The position numbers and the translations under genes were made by a program. 12,276 bases of DNA from Leptospira sp. (lineage in GTDB: Bacteria > Spirochaetota > Leptospiria > Leptospirales > Leptospiraceae), in NCBI GenBank assembly GCA_025457985.1, contig JALOTI010000014.1, positions 1-12,276 of the forward strand, written 5' to 3'. The notes under the pieces were generated by a model, which saw only the letters and a program-made list of their open reading frames with translations, searched no databases and was not told where the DNA came from. Numbering within the stretch: the first letter of the stretch is position 1; every line of letters starts with the position of its first letter. Below, piece after piece: positions 1 to 6,265 of this stretch.

Positions 1-12
1 TTCAAAAACACT

Positions 13-18
13 AAGGAG
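13..18 (+). promoter_or_regulatory. Shine-Dalgarno that decides the first gene's start
   Basis: AAGGAG lies 3 nt before the ATG at 22 but 9 nt before the in-frame ATG at 28. The second spacing is normal and the first is too short, so translation most likely begins at 28. Confidence 0.6.
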
Positions 19-27
19 AAAATGCCA

Positions 28-465
28 ATGGCAATAACAAAGGATATAGTTGGAAAAAAACTAGATCGTTTTGATTTTACGGTGGAACGAGGAAAGATCA
101 AAGAATTTTGCCTCGCCATCAACGAAAAAAACCCAATCTATTTCAATGTAGAGGAAGCGAAAAAAGCAGGCTACTCAGATGTACCTGCCCCACCAACATT
201 TCCTACAGTGATTATGTTTTGGGGTTATCCAAAAATCTGGAATGATATGGCTGAACTTGGAATTGATCTTTCCAAAATTCTTCACCTAAAAGAAGAATAC
301 ACATATCACAAAATCCTTTATCCGGGCAAAGTGTACGCTCAATCTGAAATTTCCGATGTAAAAGTGGGAAGAGCAGAAATCGTAACTTTTAAAACAACCA
401 TGTACGACGAAAAGGATGATCCAATCCTCTCTGCCGAAATGGCAATTTTCATTCGTAAGGATTAA
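28..465 (+). CDS. MaoC-like dehydratase, FAS1-type non-catalytic subunit (HadA-like)
   Basis: This 145-residue protein has the hot-dog fold signature of the MaoC N-terminal/FAS1-like dehydratase family. The family hydrates or dehydrates (R)-3-hydroxyacyl-CoA or -ACP, usually as a heterodimer. Residues 29-40 align with the hydratase-2 motif of the next gene product, but the catalytic Asp and His are replaced by Glu33 and Tyr38. The conserved APPTFP block follows at about 51-56. Length is normal for a single hot-dog subunit. I place the start at the second ATG because of Shine-Dalgarno spacing; ATG 22 would add two residues. The next gene starts 15 bp after the stop with its own strong ribosome site, so the two form one operon. 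I infer a structural or substrate-binding partner for the downstream catalytic subunit. The physiological substrate (fatty acyl or branched acyl) cannot be read from the sequence. Confidence 0.88.
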   Translation: MAITKDIVGKKLDRFDFTVERGKIKEFCLAINEKNPIYFNVEEAKKAGYSDVPAPPTFPTVIMFWGYPKIWNDMAELGIDLSKILHLKEEYTYHKILYPGKVYAQSEISDVKVGRAEIVTFKTTMYDEKDDPILSAEMAIFIRKD

Positions 466-480
466 TCCAAGGAGGCAAAT

Positions 481-900
481 ATGGCAAAAATTGAATTTGA
501 TAAAGTTGAAGTTGGTCAAACTCTTCCTCCACTGGAGATACCTGTGATAGAACATGCAAATCTTGTGCGTTATGCGGGAGCTTCTGGGGATTTTAACCCA
601 ATCCATAACGATCCTGATTTTGCAAGAAAGGCAGGGCTCGATGGAACCATTTCCCATGGTATGTATGTTATGGCACAAGTAGGACGGCTCTGTACTTCTT
701 GGGCTGACCAAAAAGACATCGCATACTTTGGAGTTACTTTTAAGGCGATGACAAAGCTTGGTGAGAAACTGACCTGTGTTGGAACCATCAAAAAGAAATT
801 TGAAAAAGATGGGAAAAAAACTGTAACGGTTCTTGTGGAAGCGAAGAACGAAGCTGGCGAAGTAAAAGCTGGTGGAGACTTGGTCGTCAACGCAGTTTAG
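481..900 (+). CDS. MaoC family dehydratase, catalytic subunit (HadB-like)
   Basis: This 139-residue hot-dog protein carries the hydratase-2 motif at about residues 31-42, reading YAGASGDFNPIH. Asp37 and His42 have the five-residue spacing of the catalytic pair in (R)-specific enoyl hydratases, and SHGMYVM follows at 58-64. It should add water to trans-2-enoyl thioesters or remove it from (R)-3-hydroxyacyl thioesters in the cytoplasm. An excellent AAGGAGG at 469-475, 5 nt before the ATG, fixes the start. Together with the preceding gene it resembles a split MaoC pair in which one subunit has lost the catalytic residues, as in HadAB-type dehydratases. No other acyl-chain gene is adjacent on this side, so the pathway (fatty acid synthesis, degradation or a polyketide-like route) is open. 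An inverted repeat begins 20 bp after the stop. Confidence 0.92.
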   Translation: MAKIEFDKVEVGQTLPPLEIPVIEHANLVRYAGASGDFNPIHNDPDFARKAGLDGTISHGMYVMAQVGRLCTSWADQKDIAYFGVTFKAMTKLGEKLTCVGTIKKKFEKDGKKTVTVLVEAKNEAGEVKAGGDLVVNAV

Positions 901-920
901 AAACAGCGATACATTAAGTT

Positions 921-1012
921 AACCAAAGATAAACGCAGATGAACACGGATGTCGAGGCAGGGGAGAATTTCCTCTACCAAACATCTGTGTCTATCGGTGC
1001 CCACTTGTGGTT
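921..1012. repeat. Nested inverted repeat, interspersed palindromic-type element
   Basis: Arms at 921-951 and 982-1012 (31 nt each) are inverted copies that match at 20 of 31 positions by hand alignment. They are built from roughly 10-bp sub-units of the form AGATGAACAC. The 30-nt loop holds a further short palindrome, AGGGGA (959-964) against TCCTCT (970-975, one G-T pair). From memory, the ATCTGTGTTCATCTGTGGTT-like wording matches a palindromic repeat scattered through intergenic DNA of many unrelated bacteria. It sits between the dehydratase operon and the regulator gene, and could act as an mRNA 3' end structure or be a mobile non-autonomous element. Confidence 0.6.
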
Positions 1013-1023
1013 TTGGTTTCTAT

Positions 1024-1051
1024 TTGACTGGAAATCAAAAGAGCATATTCG
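1024..1051 (+). promoter_or_regulatory. Possible promoter of the Crp-like gene
   Basis: TTGACT at 1024-1029 matches the -35 consensus at five of six positions. TATTCG lies 16 bp further on (1046-1051) and is a poor -10. It falls just after the repeat and about 17 bp before GTG 1068, which would suit a short leader. The call is weak. Confidence 0.25.
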
Positions 1052-1067
1052 GATAGTCCAAAGAAAG

Positions 1068-1619
1068 GTGAAACCTGAAACTATAGAGATTCTTTCCGAG
1101 ATATTTCAATCCAATGGCAGGTCCGTGAATTTACGGAAACGGGAGATTTTTGCCAAACAAGGGATGCCTTTGCAATCGGTTGGCCTTGTCAGTCGAGGAA
1201 GTTTTAAATTGGTATACAAACGAGATAAAAAGGAATGGATCAAATCCTTTGTCTTTGCAGGAGGATTACTCGGAAGCATTCCTAGTCTATTGCAAAAAAA
1301 ACCATCCTCTTATTCGATCCAAGCCATGGAAAAAAGTGAAGTTTGGGTGTTACCTGCGCAAGAGCTGACAAATAGTTTGTCTTCCTTAAAACTTTATGAA
1401 TCTACCATGATCGATTTTTTATCCGCTTTGTATTTAAAAAAGGAAGAACGAGTTGCTGATTTTTTGCTTTTGGAGCCGGAAGAAAGATATCGAAAGTTTA
1501 TCAATGAATATGCTACTCATTTGGATCAAATTTCCCAGATAGACCAAGCCGCCTACCTGGGTATGACAAACGTTAGTCTCAGTCGGATTAAAGCCCGCGT
1601 TTTTCCTTCTCTTCGTTGA
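1068..1619 (+). CDS. Crp/Fnr-family transcriptional regulator
   Basis: From GTG 1068 the protein has 183 residues. A cyclic-nucleotide-binding-like beta roll spans about 1-105, a dimerisation helix about 105-145, and a C-terminal helix-turn-helix about 150-178 with the typical YLGMTNVSLSRI recognition segment. The phosphate-binding cassette region (about 66-85, KKPSSYSI) lacks the arginine that contacts cyclic nucleotide in CRP, and there is no Fnr-type N-terminal cysteine cluster. The ligand is therefore probably not cAMP or an iron-sulfur cluster. The frame stays open back to ATG 939 (226 residues), but those extra codons lie largely in the inverted repeat and give an atypical Trp/Phe-rich tract, so I treat them as non-coding. 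The start remains uncertain because the site before GTG 1068 is only AAAGAAAG. The 3' end overlaps the convergent gene by 32 bp. Confidence 0.85.
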   Translation: MKPETIEILSEIFQSNGRSVNLRKREIFAKQGMPLQSVGLVSRGSFKLVYKRDKKEWIKSFVFAGGLLGSIPSLLQKKPSSYSIQAMEKSEVWVLPAQELTNSLSSLKLYESTMIDFLSALYLKKEERVADFLLLEPEERYRKFINEYATHLDQISQIDQAAYLGMTNVSLSRIKARVFPSLR

Positions 1620-2406
1620 CAGCCTGTAAAAATAGTTCATTAAAAGCTTCACCCGAAAATGGATTTTGTGAGGTGATAAGATTTCGATCTCTGGTGGCAT
1701 ACCCTCTTCCTGGCAGTAAGGAAGATTCGTAGATCATACCCCGATCTTGTAAAAGTTTAGAAATCTTACGCACCTTAGGTGTTCCTTTCATCACGAAGGT
1801 TTCGATAAACCACTCTTCTATCTTTGTCACAGAATTGAACCGATAGCCTGAGAAAAGAAATCCTTCTCCGTCGCTTCCGGAAGGAAGACTCGTAAGTAGG
1901 GCAGGAGCATGACAAATAAGACCAATCGGTCGATTGTCTTTATGAAAATCTACAAAGAGATTTGGAATCAAAGGATCTCTTATGAGGTCGTTCATGAGAC
2001 CTTGGCCCCCAGGAACCATCAATGCCACATAATTTTTGTTATCCCCTTTGATTTGTTCAAGGGATAAAGGTTTTAAAAAGGAAGGATCGGACAGAATCTT
2101 TTTTTGGGCTAATTCTCTTTCCGAATCTGAGTTCCAATACTTGGGTTTTAAACTTTCCGGATCCAAAGTAGCGCGTTTTCCTTTCGGGCTAGCATATATT
2201 ATCTCAAATCCGTTTTCTTCCAATGCTTTAACCGGATGGTAGAGTTCATTTAGAAAAACACCTGTAGGATACTTTGGATTGGAGTCTAGCTCCAACCAAT
2301 CTGCGGCACTAACTACAACTAGGACTTTTGGTTTTGCAAAAAGCGGTATCTGACTTGTAATGAGAAAAACTCCTATAATCAGAATGAATAAATGTTTTAG
2401 TTTCAT
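1588..2406 (-). CDS. Exported DJ-1/PfpI family protein
   Basis: This 272-residue protein starts with a clear signal peptide (hydrophobic about 6-23, likely cleaved after FAK or LFA). A class I glutamine-amidotransferase-like DJ-1/PfpI domain follows. Visible landmarks are Glu54 in TGVFLNELYHP, the VPGGQG turn at 131-136 and the nucleophile elbow GLICHAPALL, with Cys165 and His166. This pattern is closest to the Hsp31/glyoxalase-III-like branch, whose members hydrate methylglyoxal or act as chaperones or deglycases. Which of these applies is unknown. AGGAG lies 7 nt before the ATG. Most family members are cytosolic, so the signal peptide is unusual and places it in the periplasm or on the cell surface. 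It is divergent from the reductase gene at 2533, sharing a palindrome-rich 126-bp region, and its 3' end overlaps the convergent regulator gene. Confidence 0.9.
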   Translation of the reverse strand: MKLKHLFILIIGVFLITSQIPLFAKPKVLVVVSAADWLELDSNPKYPTGVFLNELYHPVKALEENGFEIIYASPKGKRATLDPESLKPKYWNSDSERELAQKKILSDPSFLKPLSLEQIKGDNKNYVALMVPGGQGLMNDLIRDPLIPNLFVDFHKDNRPIGLICHAPALLTSLPSGSDGEGFLFSGYRFNSVTKIEEWFIETFVMKGTPKVRKISKLLQDRGMIYESSLLPGRGYATRDRNLITSQNPFSGEAFNELFLQAVNEEKEKRGL

Positions 2407-2430
2407 TTTGTATCTCCTGATGAATAGAGT

Positions 2431-2444
2431 GCAAGATTCCTTGC
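2431..2444. promoter_or_regulatory. Small palindrome GCAAG-N4-CTTGC
   Basis: Perfect 5-bp inverted arms around a 4-nt centre lie 25 bp upstream of the exported DJ-1-like gene, in the region shared with the divergent reductase gene. It could be an operator half of a larger control region or a short leader hairpin. No regulator can be assigned. Confidence 0.35.
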
Positions 2445-2449
2445 TGTAC

Positions 2450-2467
2450 TTTTAACTTAAGTTAAAA
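2450..2467. promoter_or_regulatory. Perfect 18-bp palindrome, candidate operator
   Basis: TTTTAACTTAAGTTAAAA is a perfect, gapless 18-bp palindrome lying 43 bp from the DJ-1-like start and 65 bp from the reductase start. Position and symmetry suit a dimeric helix-turn-helix repressor controlling both divergent genes. The base composition is AT only apart from one C and one G, so some symmetry could be chance in an AT-rich genome. Confidence 0.45.
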
Positions 2468-2532
2468 AATTCTTATCTGGGATTTCGAAGGAGGTTGCTC
2501 TTTCTGACAAAGGATGAAAAACTTGACTGAGT

Positions 2533-3585
2533 ATGCCAAAAATAAATCCAAAATCGCCAATTCTTGTCACTGGGGGAGCAGGTTATATTGCTTCCTGGAT
2601 CATAAAGTACTTATTAGAGGATGGAAAAAAAGTTCATGCAACTGTTCGGAGTTTACAAGATGTTTCTAAAATCCAACATCTTTTGGATTTTCAATCAGAA
2701 TTCCCAAGCCAGTTAGAACTTTTTGAAGCAGATTTACTCAAAGAGGGAAGTTTCTTACCTTCGTTAGAAGGTGTGGAATTGGCTATGCATACGGCATCCC
2801 CATTTTTTATATCGGGTATAAAAGACCCCCAAAAAGATCTCGTAGATCCAGCATTAGTTGGAACCTCCAATCTCTTACATTCAGCAAATCAAACACCATC
2901 AGTAAAACGAATTGTGCTTACTTCAAGTGTTGCGGCTATTCTTGGAGACAACATTGATTCACTGAAGGTTCCAAATAATACATTTACAGAAGATCACTGG
3001 AATACATCGAGTTCTCTAACAAATCAACCGTATTCTTATTCAAAAACAGTAGCAGAACAAAAAGCCTGGGAGATCGCTAAGAATCAAAACCAATGGACTC
3101 TAACGACAATCAATCCTTCCTTTGTAATGGGTCCTTCCCTTTCGAAAAGATTAGATTCAACAAGTGTTGATTTTATGCGAAATATGTTACGGGGTGCCTT
3201 CCGTCCTGGAGTACCTGATACCCGCATGGGTTTTGTGGATGTTCGAGATGTTGCAAAAGCACATATCCTTGCAGGATTTAATGAAAATGCAAGTGGTCGG
3301 CATATAGTATCAAACGAAGTTTTACCTATGTTAGGTGCAGCAAATTTACTAAGGGAACATTATGGAAATCGATTTCCTCTTCCAACTGGCACACTTCCGG
3401 TATTTTTAGTTTATCTGATTGGCCCATTGTTTGGATTGAATTGGTCTTACACAAAAAATAATGTAGGTCACCCAATGGATTTGGATAATTCTTATAGCAA
3501 AAAAGACTTAGGCTTAAGTTATCGAAATCTAAAAGAGACATTTGTGGATCATGCAGAACAGTTATTGGCAATGAAGTTAATCTAA
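2533..3585 (+). CDS. Extended SDR, NAD(P)-dependent epimerase/reductase
   Basis: This 350-residue Rossmann-fold protein of the extended short-chain dehydrogenase/reductase family opens with TGGAGYIA (Gly14, Gly17, Ala20), the dinucleotide-binding loop. R39 after the second strand suggests NADPH preference. LTSSVAA at 129-135 supplies the active-site Ser, and Tyr167 and Lys171 in YSYSK form the YxxxK pair. The NPSFVMGP segment at 194-201 is typical of the dihydroflavonol-4-reductase/cinnamoyl-CoA reductase/Gre2-like branch, which reduces aldehydes or ketones. I infer a cytosolic carbonyl reductase of unknown substrate. A stop codon at 2524 in the same frame leaves ATG 2533 as the natural start, although its Shine-Dalgarno is weak; a strong AAGGAGG at 2488-2494 is too far away to serve it. 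Pairing with a divergent DJ-1-like gene hints at a shared response to reactive carbonyls. Confidence 0.9.
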   Translation: MPKINPKSPILVTGGAGYIASWIIKYLLEDGKKVHATVRSLQDVSKIQHLLDFQSEFPSQLELFEADLLKEGSFLPSLEGVELAMHTASPFFISGIKDPQKDLVDPALVGTSNLLHSANQTPSVKRIVLTSSVAAILGDNIDSLKVPNNTFTEDHWNTSSSLTNQPYSYSKTVAEQKAWEIAKNQNQWTLTTINPSFVMGPSLSKRLDSTSVDFMRNMLRGAFRPGVPDTRMGFVDVRDVAKAHILAGFNENASGRHIVSNEVLPMLGAANLLREHYGNRFPLPTGTLPVFLVYLIGPLFGLNWSYTKNNVGHPMDLDNSYSKKDLGLSYRNLKETFVDHAEQLLAMKLI

Positions 3586-3689
3586 GTTTCCATCTACCTT
3601 CTGATTTAAGAATTTAGTTGGCCTAGAATTTCGGATCGAGTGATTTGTTCTGCGGATACTATCCTTCCTTAATTTGAGTTTAAAGAAAT

Positions 3690-3791
3690 ATGATAGATTT
3701 TTTTTATGTCTATCGATTCATTTCTTGCATTTTAAACTATTTGAATCTTACTGTTGGGATTGATTCGGCGTATGAGAGCCAGGAAATGTGA
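3690..3791 (+). CDS. Possible 33-codon ORF overlapping the next start
   Basis: An ATG at 3690 opens 33 codons ending in TGA at 3789-3791, which overlaps the GTG start of the next gene as GTGA. Such overlaps often reflect translational coupling. The peptide has an aromatic, hydrophobic N-terminal half and no recognised domain. The preceding AAAGAA is a poor ribosome site. The hexamer TATGAT at 3689-3694 could instead be a -10 box, which would put this ATG outside the transcript. Confidence 0.2.
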   Translation: MIDFFYVYRFISCILNYLNLTVGIDSAYESQEM

Positions 3792-5332
3792 ATTCATATA
3801 GGTTTTATTTTCTATTTTTAAGTATATGGATCGTACTAAATAATTTTGGTGAGTCCTCATTTTTGGGAGACCAAGTAGATCAAATCCAATCGGCCGATGC
3901 TTTTTGGTCAGGACGATTGATTTCTTTCTATGGTCCCTATCTCTCCACAACAAATCCAATCGTTTATCCTTTCGGCCCAGTCACTTATCTCATTATAAGT
4001 GTCTTCAAAATCCTCCAATTGACAATTCCATATTATCAATTTGGATATGGAATTTTGAATATTATAGTCGCATTACTATTATTAAATGAATTGAAAAAAA
4101 TAGATGAATTTTCTGGAAAAATTTTCTGCCTATTGATACCTTTTTCCTCCGTTTATATCTTTTCTCTATCCATGTTCTGGAATAATGTATTAATTTTTAC
4201 TTTCTCATCTCTTCTCTGCCTGTTTTTATTAAAATTCTATCGAAACCCTCGTGGCCTTACAATTGTTTGGATATTCCTATTCTTTATATTGGGATTGCAC
4301 TTACATTTGATTGGTATCATTCTCTTTCCTATTATTCTATCTCTCATTCTATTTAGGAAGAAAGATTTGAATTCTAATTTAACAGTCCCTCCTATTCGGA
4401 ATCGAATTTTAGTCTGGCTTCTTGTCTTATTTTCAATGCTACCGTATTTAATTGCCGAATTGTTTCGAAAATTTAAAAATACAAAAAATTTATTTATAAA
4501 TAGTAAATCGAGACTCGGGGATTCATTAGATATTTCTAATTTAAAATCCTTGGTTTTAGATTTTTTGATTCCACTAGATTTGAGCTATCCCGTAAAAACC
4601 TATTTCTCCATCCTTATTTTACTGTTAGCATTCTTTGTTCTAATTCTTGGAACAAAGGCAAGTTTCGGAAATAGGGATAATTTTTTTCCAAACTTAAAAT
4701 CAAAAATCCCAGTTTTTCATTTTTTGATATTTGTATCATTTTTCGCAGGAATATCCCTTCTCTCTGAATTGATCTTTTTCACTCTCTCAAACCAACCTAT
4801 CCGAAGTATTCATTACCAAGCCTATCTCACATCTATTTCCCTGGTATGGATTTCCGTGTTTTTAAGTTTTTTAATTCAAAAAGCAAAAATTTTATTTTTA
4901 GTCTTAAAATGGGATCAGTCAAAACTTTCTCATCACCTTAAATCTATATTCCGAAATCAAATTCTTAAATATCTATTTTTGATACTTTTAATATTATATT
5001 ATACTCAATCTTATGAAAATAAATATAAATCCGTTTGGAATTTTAATGCTATTGTTACATCTCTAGATGATATATGCACAGAAAGAATATCTGTTTCCAG
5101 TTTTGAAATGGAGGCATTTCGAAGTCCACACTCAGAGTTTAAACCCGTTTTACAATATTTGATTGAGGAAAATCTTACAAGTTGTACTTTTGATACACAC
5201 TCAAAGTATGTATTAGTGCCATACACTTTTGGCAATTCAAAAGAGTTACTCTCACGTTATCCAATCGAAACAGATTTGCAATTTATACAAGAATATCCTC
5301 CAGGGATTGGTCTTTATTTTCGAAAAGATTAG
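3788..5332 (+). CDS. Polytopic membrane protein, GT-C glycosyltransferase-like
   Basis: This 514-residue protein has about nine to eleven hydrophobic segments, the first at about 4-20, then clusters between 60 and 230, 270-290, 308-333, 345-372 and 390-405. A soluble C-terminal tail of about 110 residues follows. The first extracytoplasmic loop carries an acidic motif, GDQVDQ (Asp28, Asp31), followed by GRLISFYGP and YPFGPVTY at about 60-67. This layout is typical of GT-C glycosyltransferases (PMT/ArnT type) that move sugars from lipid-linked donors outside the membrane. The family call is inferred from topology and this loop; no exact family is recognised. A stop at 3773 in frame leaves GTG 3788 as the only sensible start, with AGGA only 3 nt ahead. 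The gene looks more AT-rich than its neighbours, in part because of Phe/Ile/Leu-rich membrane segments, and it stands apart from any visible polysaccharide cluster. Confidence 0.75.
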   Translation: MNSYRFYFLFLSIWIVLNNFGESSFLGDQVDQIQSADAFWSGRLISFYGPYLSTTNPIVYPFGPVTYLIISVFKILQLTIPYYQFGYGILNIIVALLLLNELKKIDEFSGKIFCLLIPFSSVYIFSLSMFWNNVLIFTFSSLLCLFLLKFYRNPRGLTIVWIFLFFILGLHLHLIGIILFPIILSLILFRKKDLNSNLTVPPIRNRILVWLLVLFSMLPYLIAELFRKFKNTKNLFINSKSRLGDSLDISNLKSLVLDFLIPLDLSYPVKTYFSILILLLAFFVLILGTKASFGNRDNFFPNLKSKIPVFHFLIFVSFFAGISLLSELIFFTLSNQPIRSIHYQAYLTSISLVWISVFLSFLIQKAKILFLVLKWDQSKLSHHLKSIFRNQILKYLFLILLILYYTQSYENKYKSVWNFNAIVTSLDDICTERISVSSFEMEAFRSPHSEFKPVLQYLIEENLTSCTFDTHSKYVLVPYTFGNSKELLSRYPIETDLQFIQEYPPGIGLYFRKD

Positions 5333-5368
5333 ATAAAAATTGAATTGATTTCTAAATTCAATTTTTAT
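5333..5368. terminator. 14-bp perfect inverted repeat between two genes
   Basis: Arms 5333-5346 and 5355-5368 are perfectly complementary around an 8-nt loop, and the right arm contains TTTTT. The stem has a single G-C pair, so it is a weak intrinsic terminator at best, possibly bidirectional because the left arm contains AAAAA. It begins directly at the stop of the upstream gene and ends 18 bp before the likely cytochrome start. Confidence 0.4.
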
Positions 5369-5386
5369 AATGCTCTCCAGAAACAT

Positions 5387-6265
5387 ATGAACAAAACGAT
5401 AAAATTTTTCTTAATCACCTTATTTGTCCTCGTGGATGTGCTACTCGTAGGGTTTGCCATCATCTACTTCGTTCCGAATTCAAGACTGAACGCAAGTTTC
5501 GATGTGCCTCTTCGAGACATACCATCGTACACTTCGTCCATAGATATATCCGAGGGGAAACGACTTTTTTTATCCAGAGGCTGTACAGATTGCCATTCTG
5601 ATAATGGGAGTGGGAAGGTATTTCTAGAAGATCCAGCTTTGGGTCGGTATGTAGGTACCAACTTGACAGCTGGGAAAGGTGGAGTCGGAAGTTCCCGTTC
5701 TAACGGTGAATACGCTCGCGCTATAAGAAACGGAGTTGGTAAAGATGGCAAAGCTCTACTATTTATGCCTTCCACTGATTTTCAAGCTATGAGCGATTCA
5801 GATGTCGGAAAATTAGTATCATACATAAAGACTTTACCTCCTGTGGATTCTGAACTTCCAAAAATTGAAGTTGGGTTCCTTTCTAAATTTTTATTTTTAA
5901 TCGGAAAGATGCCTTTACTCGTTTCCGCCGAACAAATCGATCATTCTAAAGTCGCTGTTCAAGAAGTAAAACCAAGTCTTTCTGTTGAGTATGGTAAGTA
6001 TGTAGCCGCGACTTGCACTGGATGTCATGGCATGGATCTTAAAGGTGGGCCGATCCAAGGTGCTCCACCAGAATGGCCACCAGCACAAAATATTGCAGGA
6101 CAAGCGATGGCCAAGTGGACCGAAGAACAATTTTTAAATTCTATCAGAACTGGCGTTAGACCAGATGGAACTCAAATTGCGTTTCCGATGCCTTGGCAAA
6201 GCTTAAAACACCTAACAGATATAGAATTGAAGGCAATACGATTGTATTTACTTTCCTTAAACTAA
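5387..6265 (+). CDS. Membrane-anchored cytochrome c with two haem motifs
   Basis: The protein has 292 residues from ATG 5387. An uncleaved signal anchor at about 5-27 is followed by two cytochrome c domains. The first has CTDCH at 66-70 with Met127 in LLFMPS as a likely distal ligand; the second has CTGCH at 210-214 with Met268 in FPMPW. The text NLTAGKGGVG and AIRNGVGKDG between haem one and its Met is typical of cytochrome subunits that accept electrons from periplasmic alcohol, aldehyde or sugar dehydrogenases. No dehydrogenase subunit is adjacent, so the partner is unknown. A frame extends upstream to TTG 5345, but that start lies in the inverted-repeat arm and adds a 14-residue polar segment before the signal anchor, so ATG 5387 is preferred despite a weak ribosome site. 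The stop codon overlaps that of the convergent peptidase gene. Confidence 0.92.
   Translation: MNKTIKFFLITLFVLVDVLLVGFAIIYFVPNSRLNASFDVPLRDIPSYTSSIDISEGKRLFLSRGCTDCHSDNGSGKVFLEDPALGRYVGTNLTAGKGGVGSSRSNGEYARAIRNGVGKDGKALLFMPSTDFQAMSDSDVGKLVSYIKTLPPVDSELPKIEVGFLSKFLFLIGKMPLLVSAEQIDHSKVAVQEVKPSLSVEYGKYVAATCTGCHGMDLKGGPIQGAPPEWPPAQNIAGQAMAKWTEEQFLNSIRTGVRPDGTQIAFPMPWQSLKHLTDIELKAIRLYLLSLN

Noticed and set aside
286..711. A 141-codon open frame on the minus strand across both dehydratase genes
   Set aside because: It lies antisense to two genes with clear family motifs, its translation has no recognisable domain, and it has no ribosome site.
939..1067. N-terminal extension of the Crp-like protein from ATG 939
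   Set aside because: The bases are mostly the inverted repeat and the encoded Trp/Phe-rich stretch is foreign to the family; a GTG follows at the expected domain boundary.
3654..3664. GGATA-C-TATCC palindrome in the 202-bp gap before the GT-C-like gene
   Set aside because: Only five base pairs with a one-base centre; likely chance, though it could be a weak operator.
5464..5775. A 103-codon minus-strand frame inside the cytochrome gene
   Set aside because: It is antisense to the region encoding the first haem domain, so it is best explained as a shadow of the real gene.
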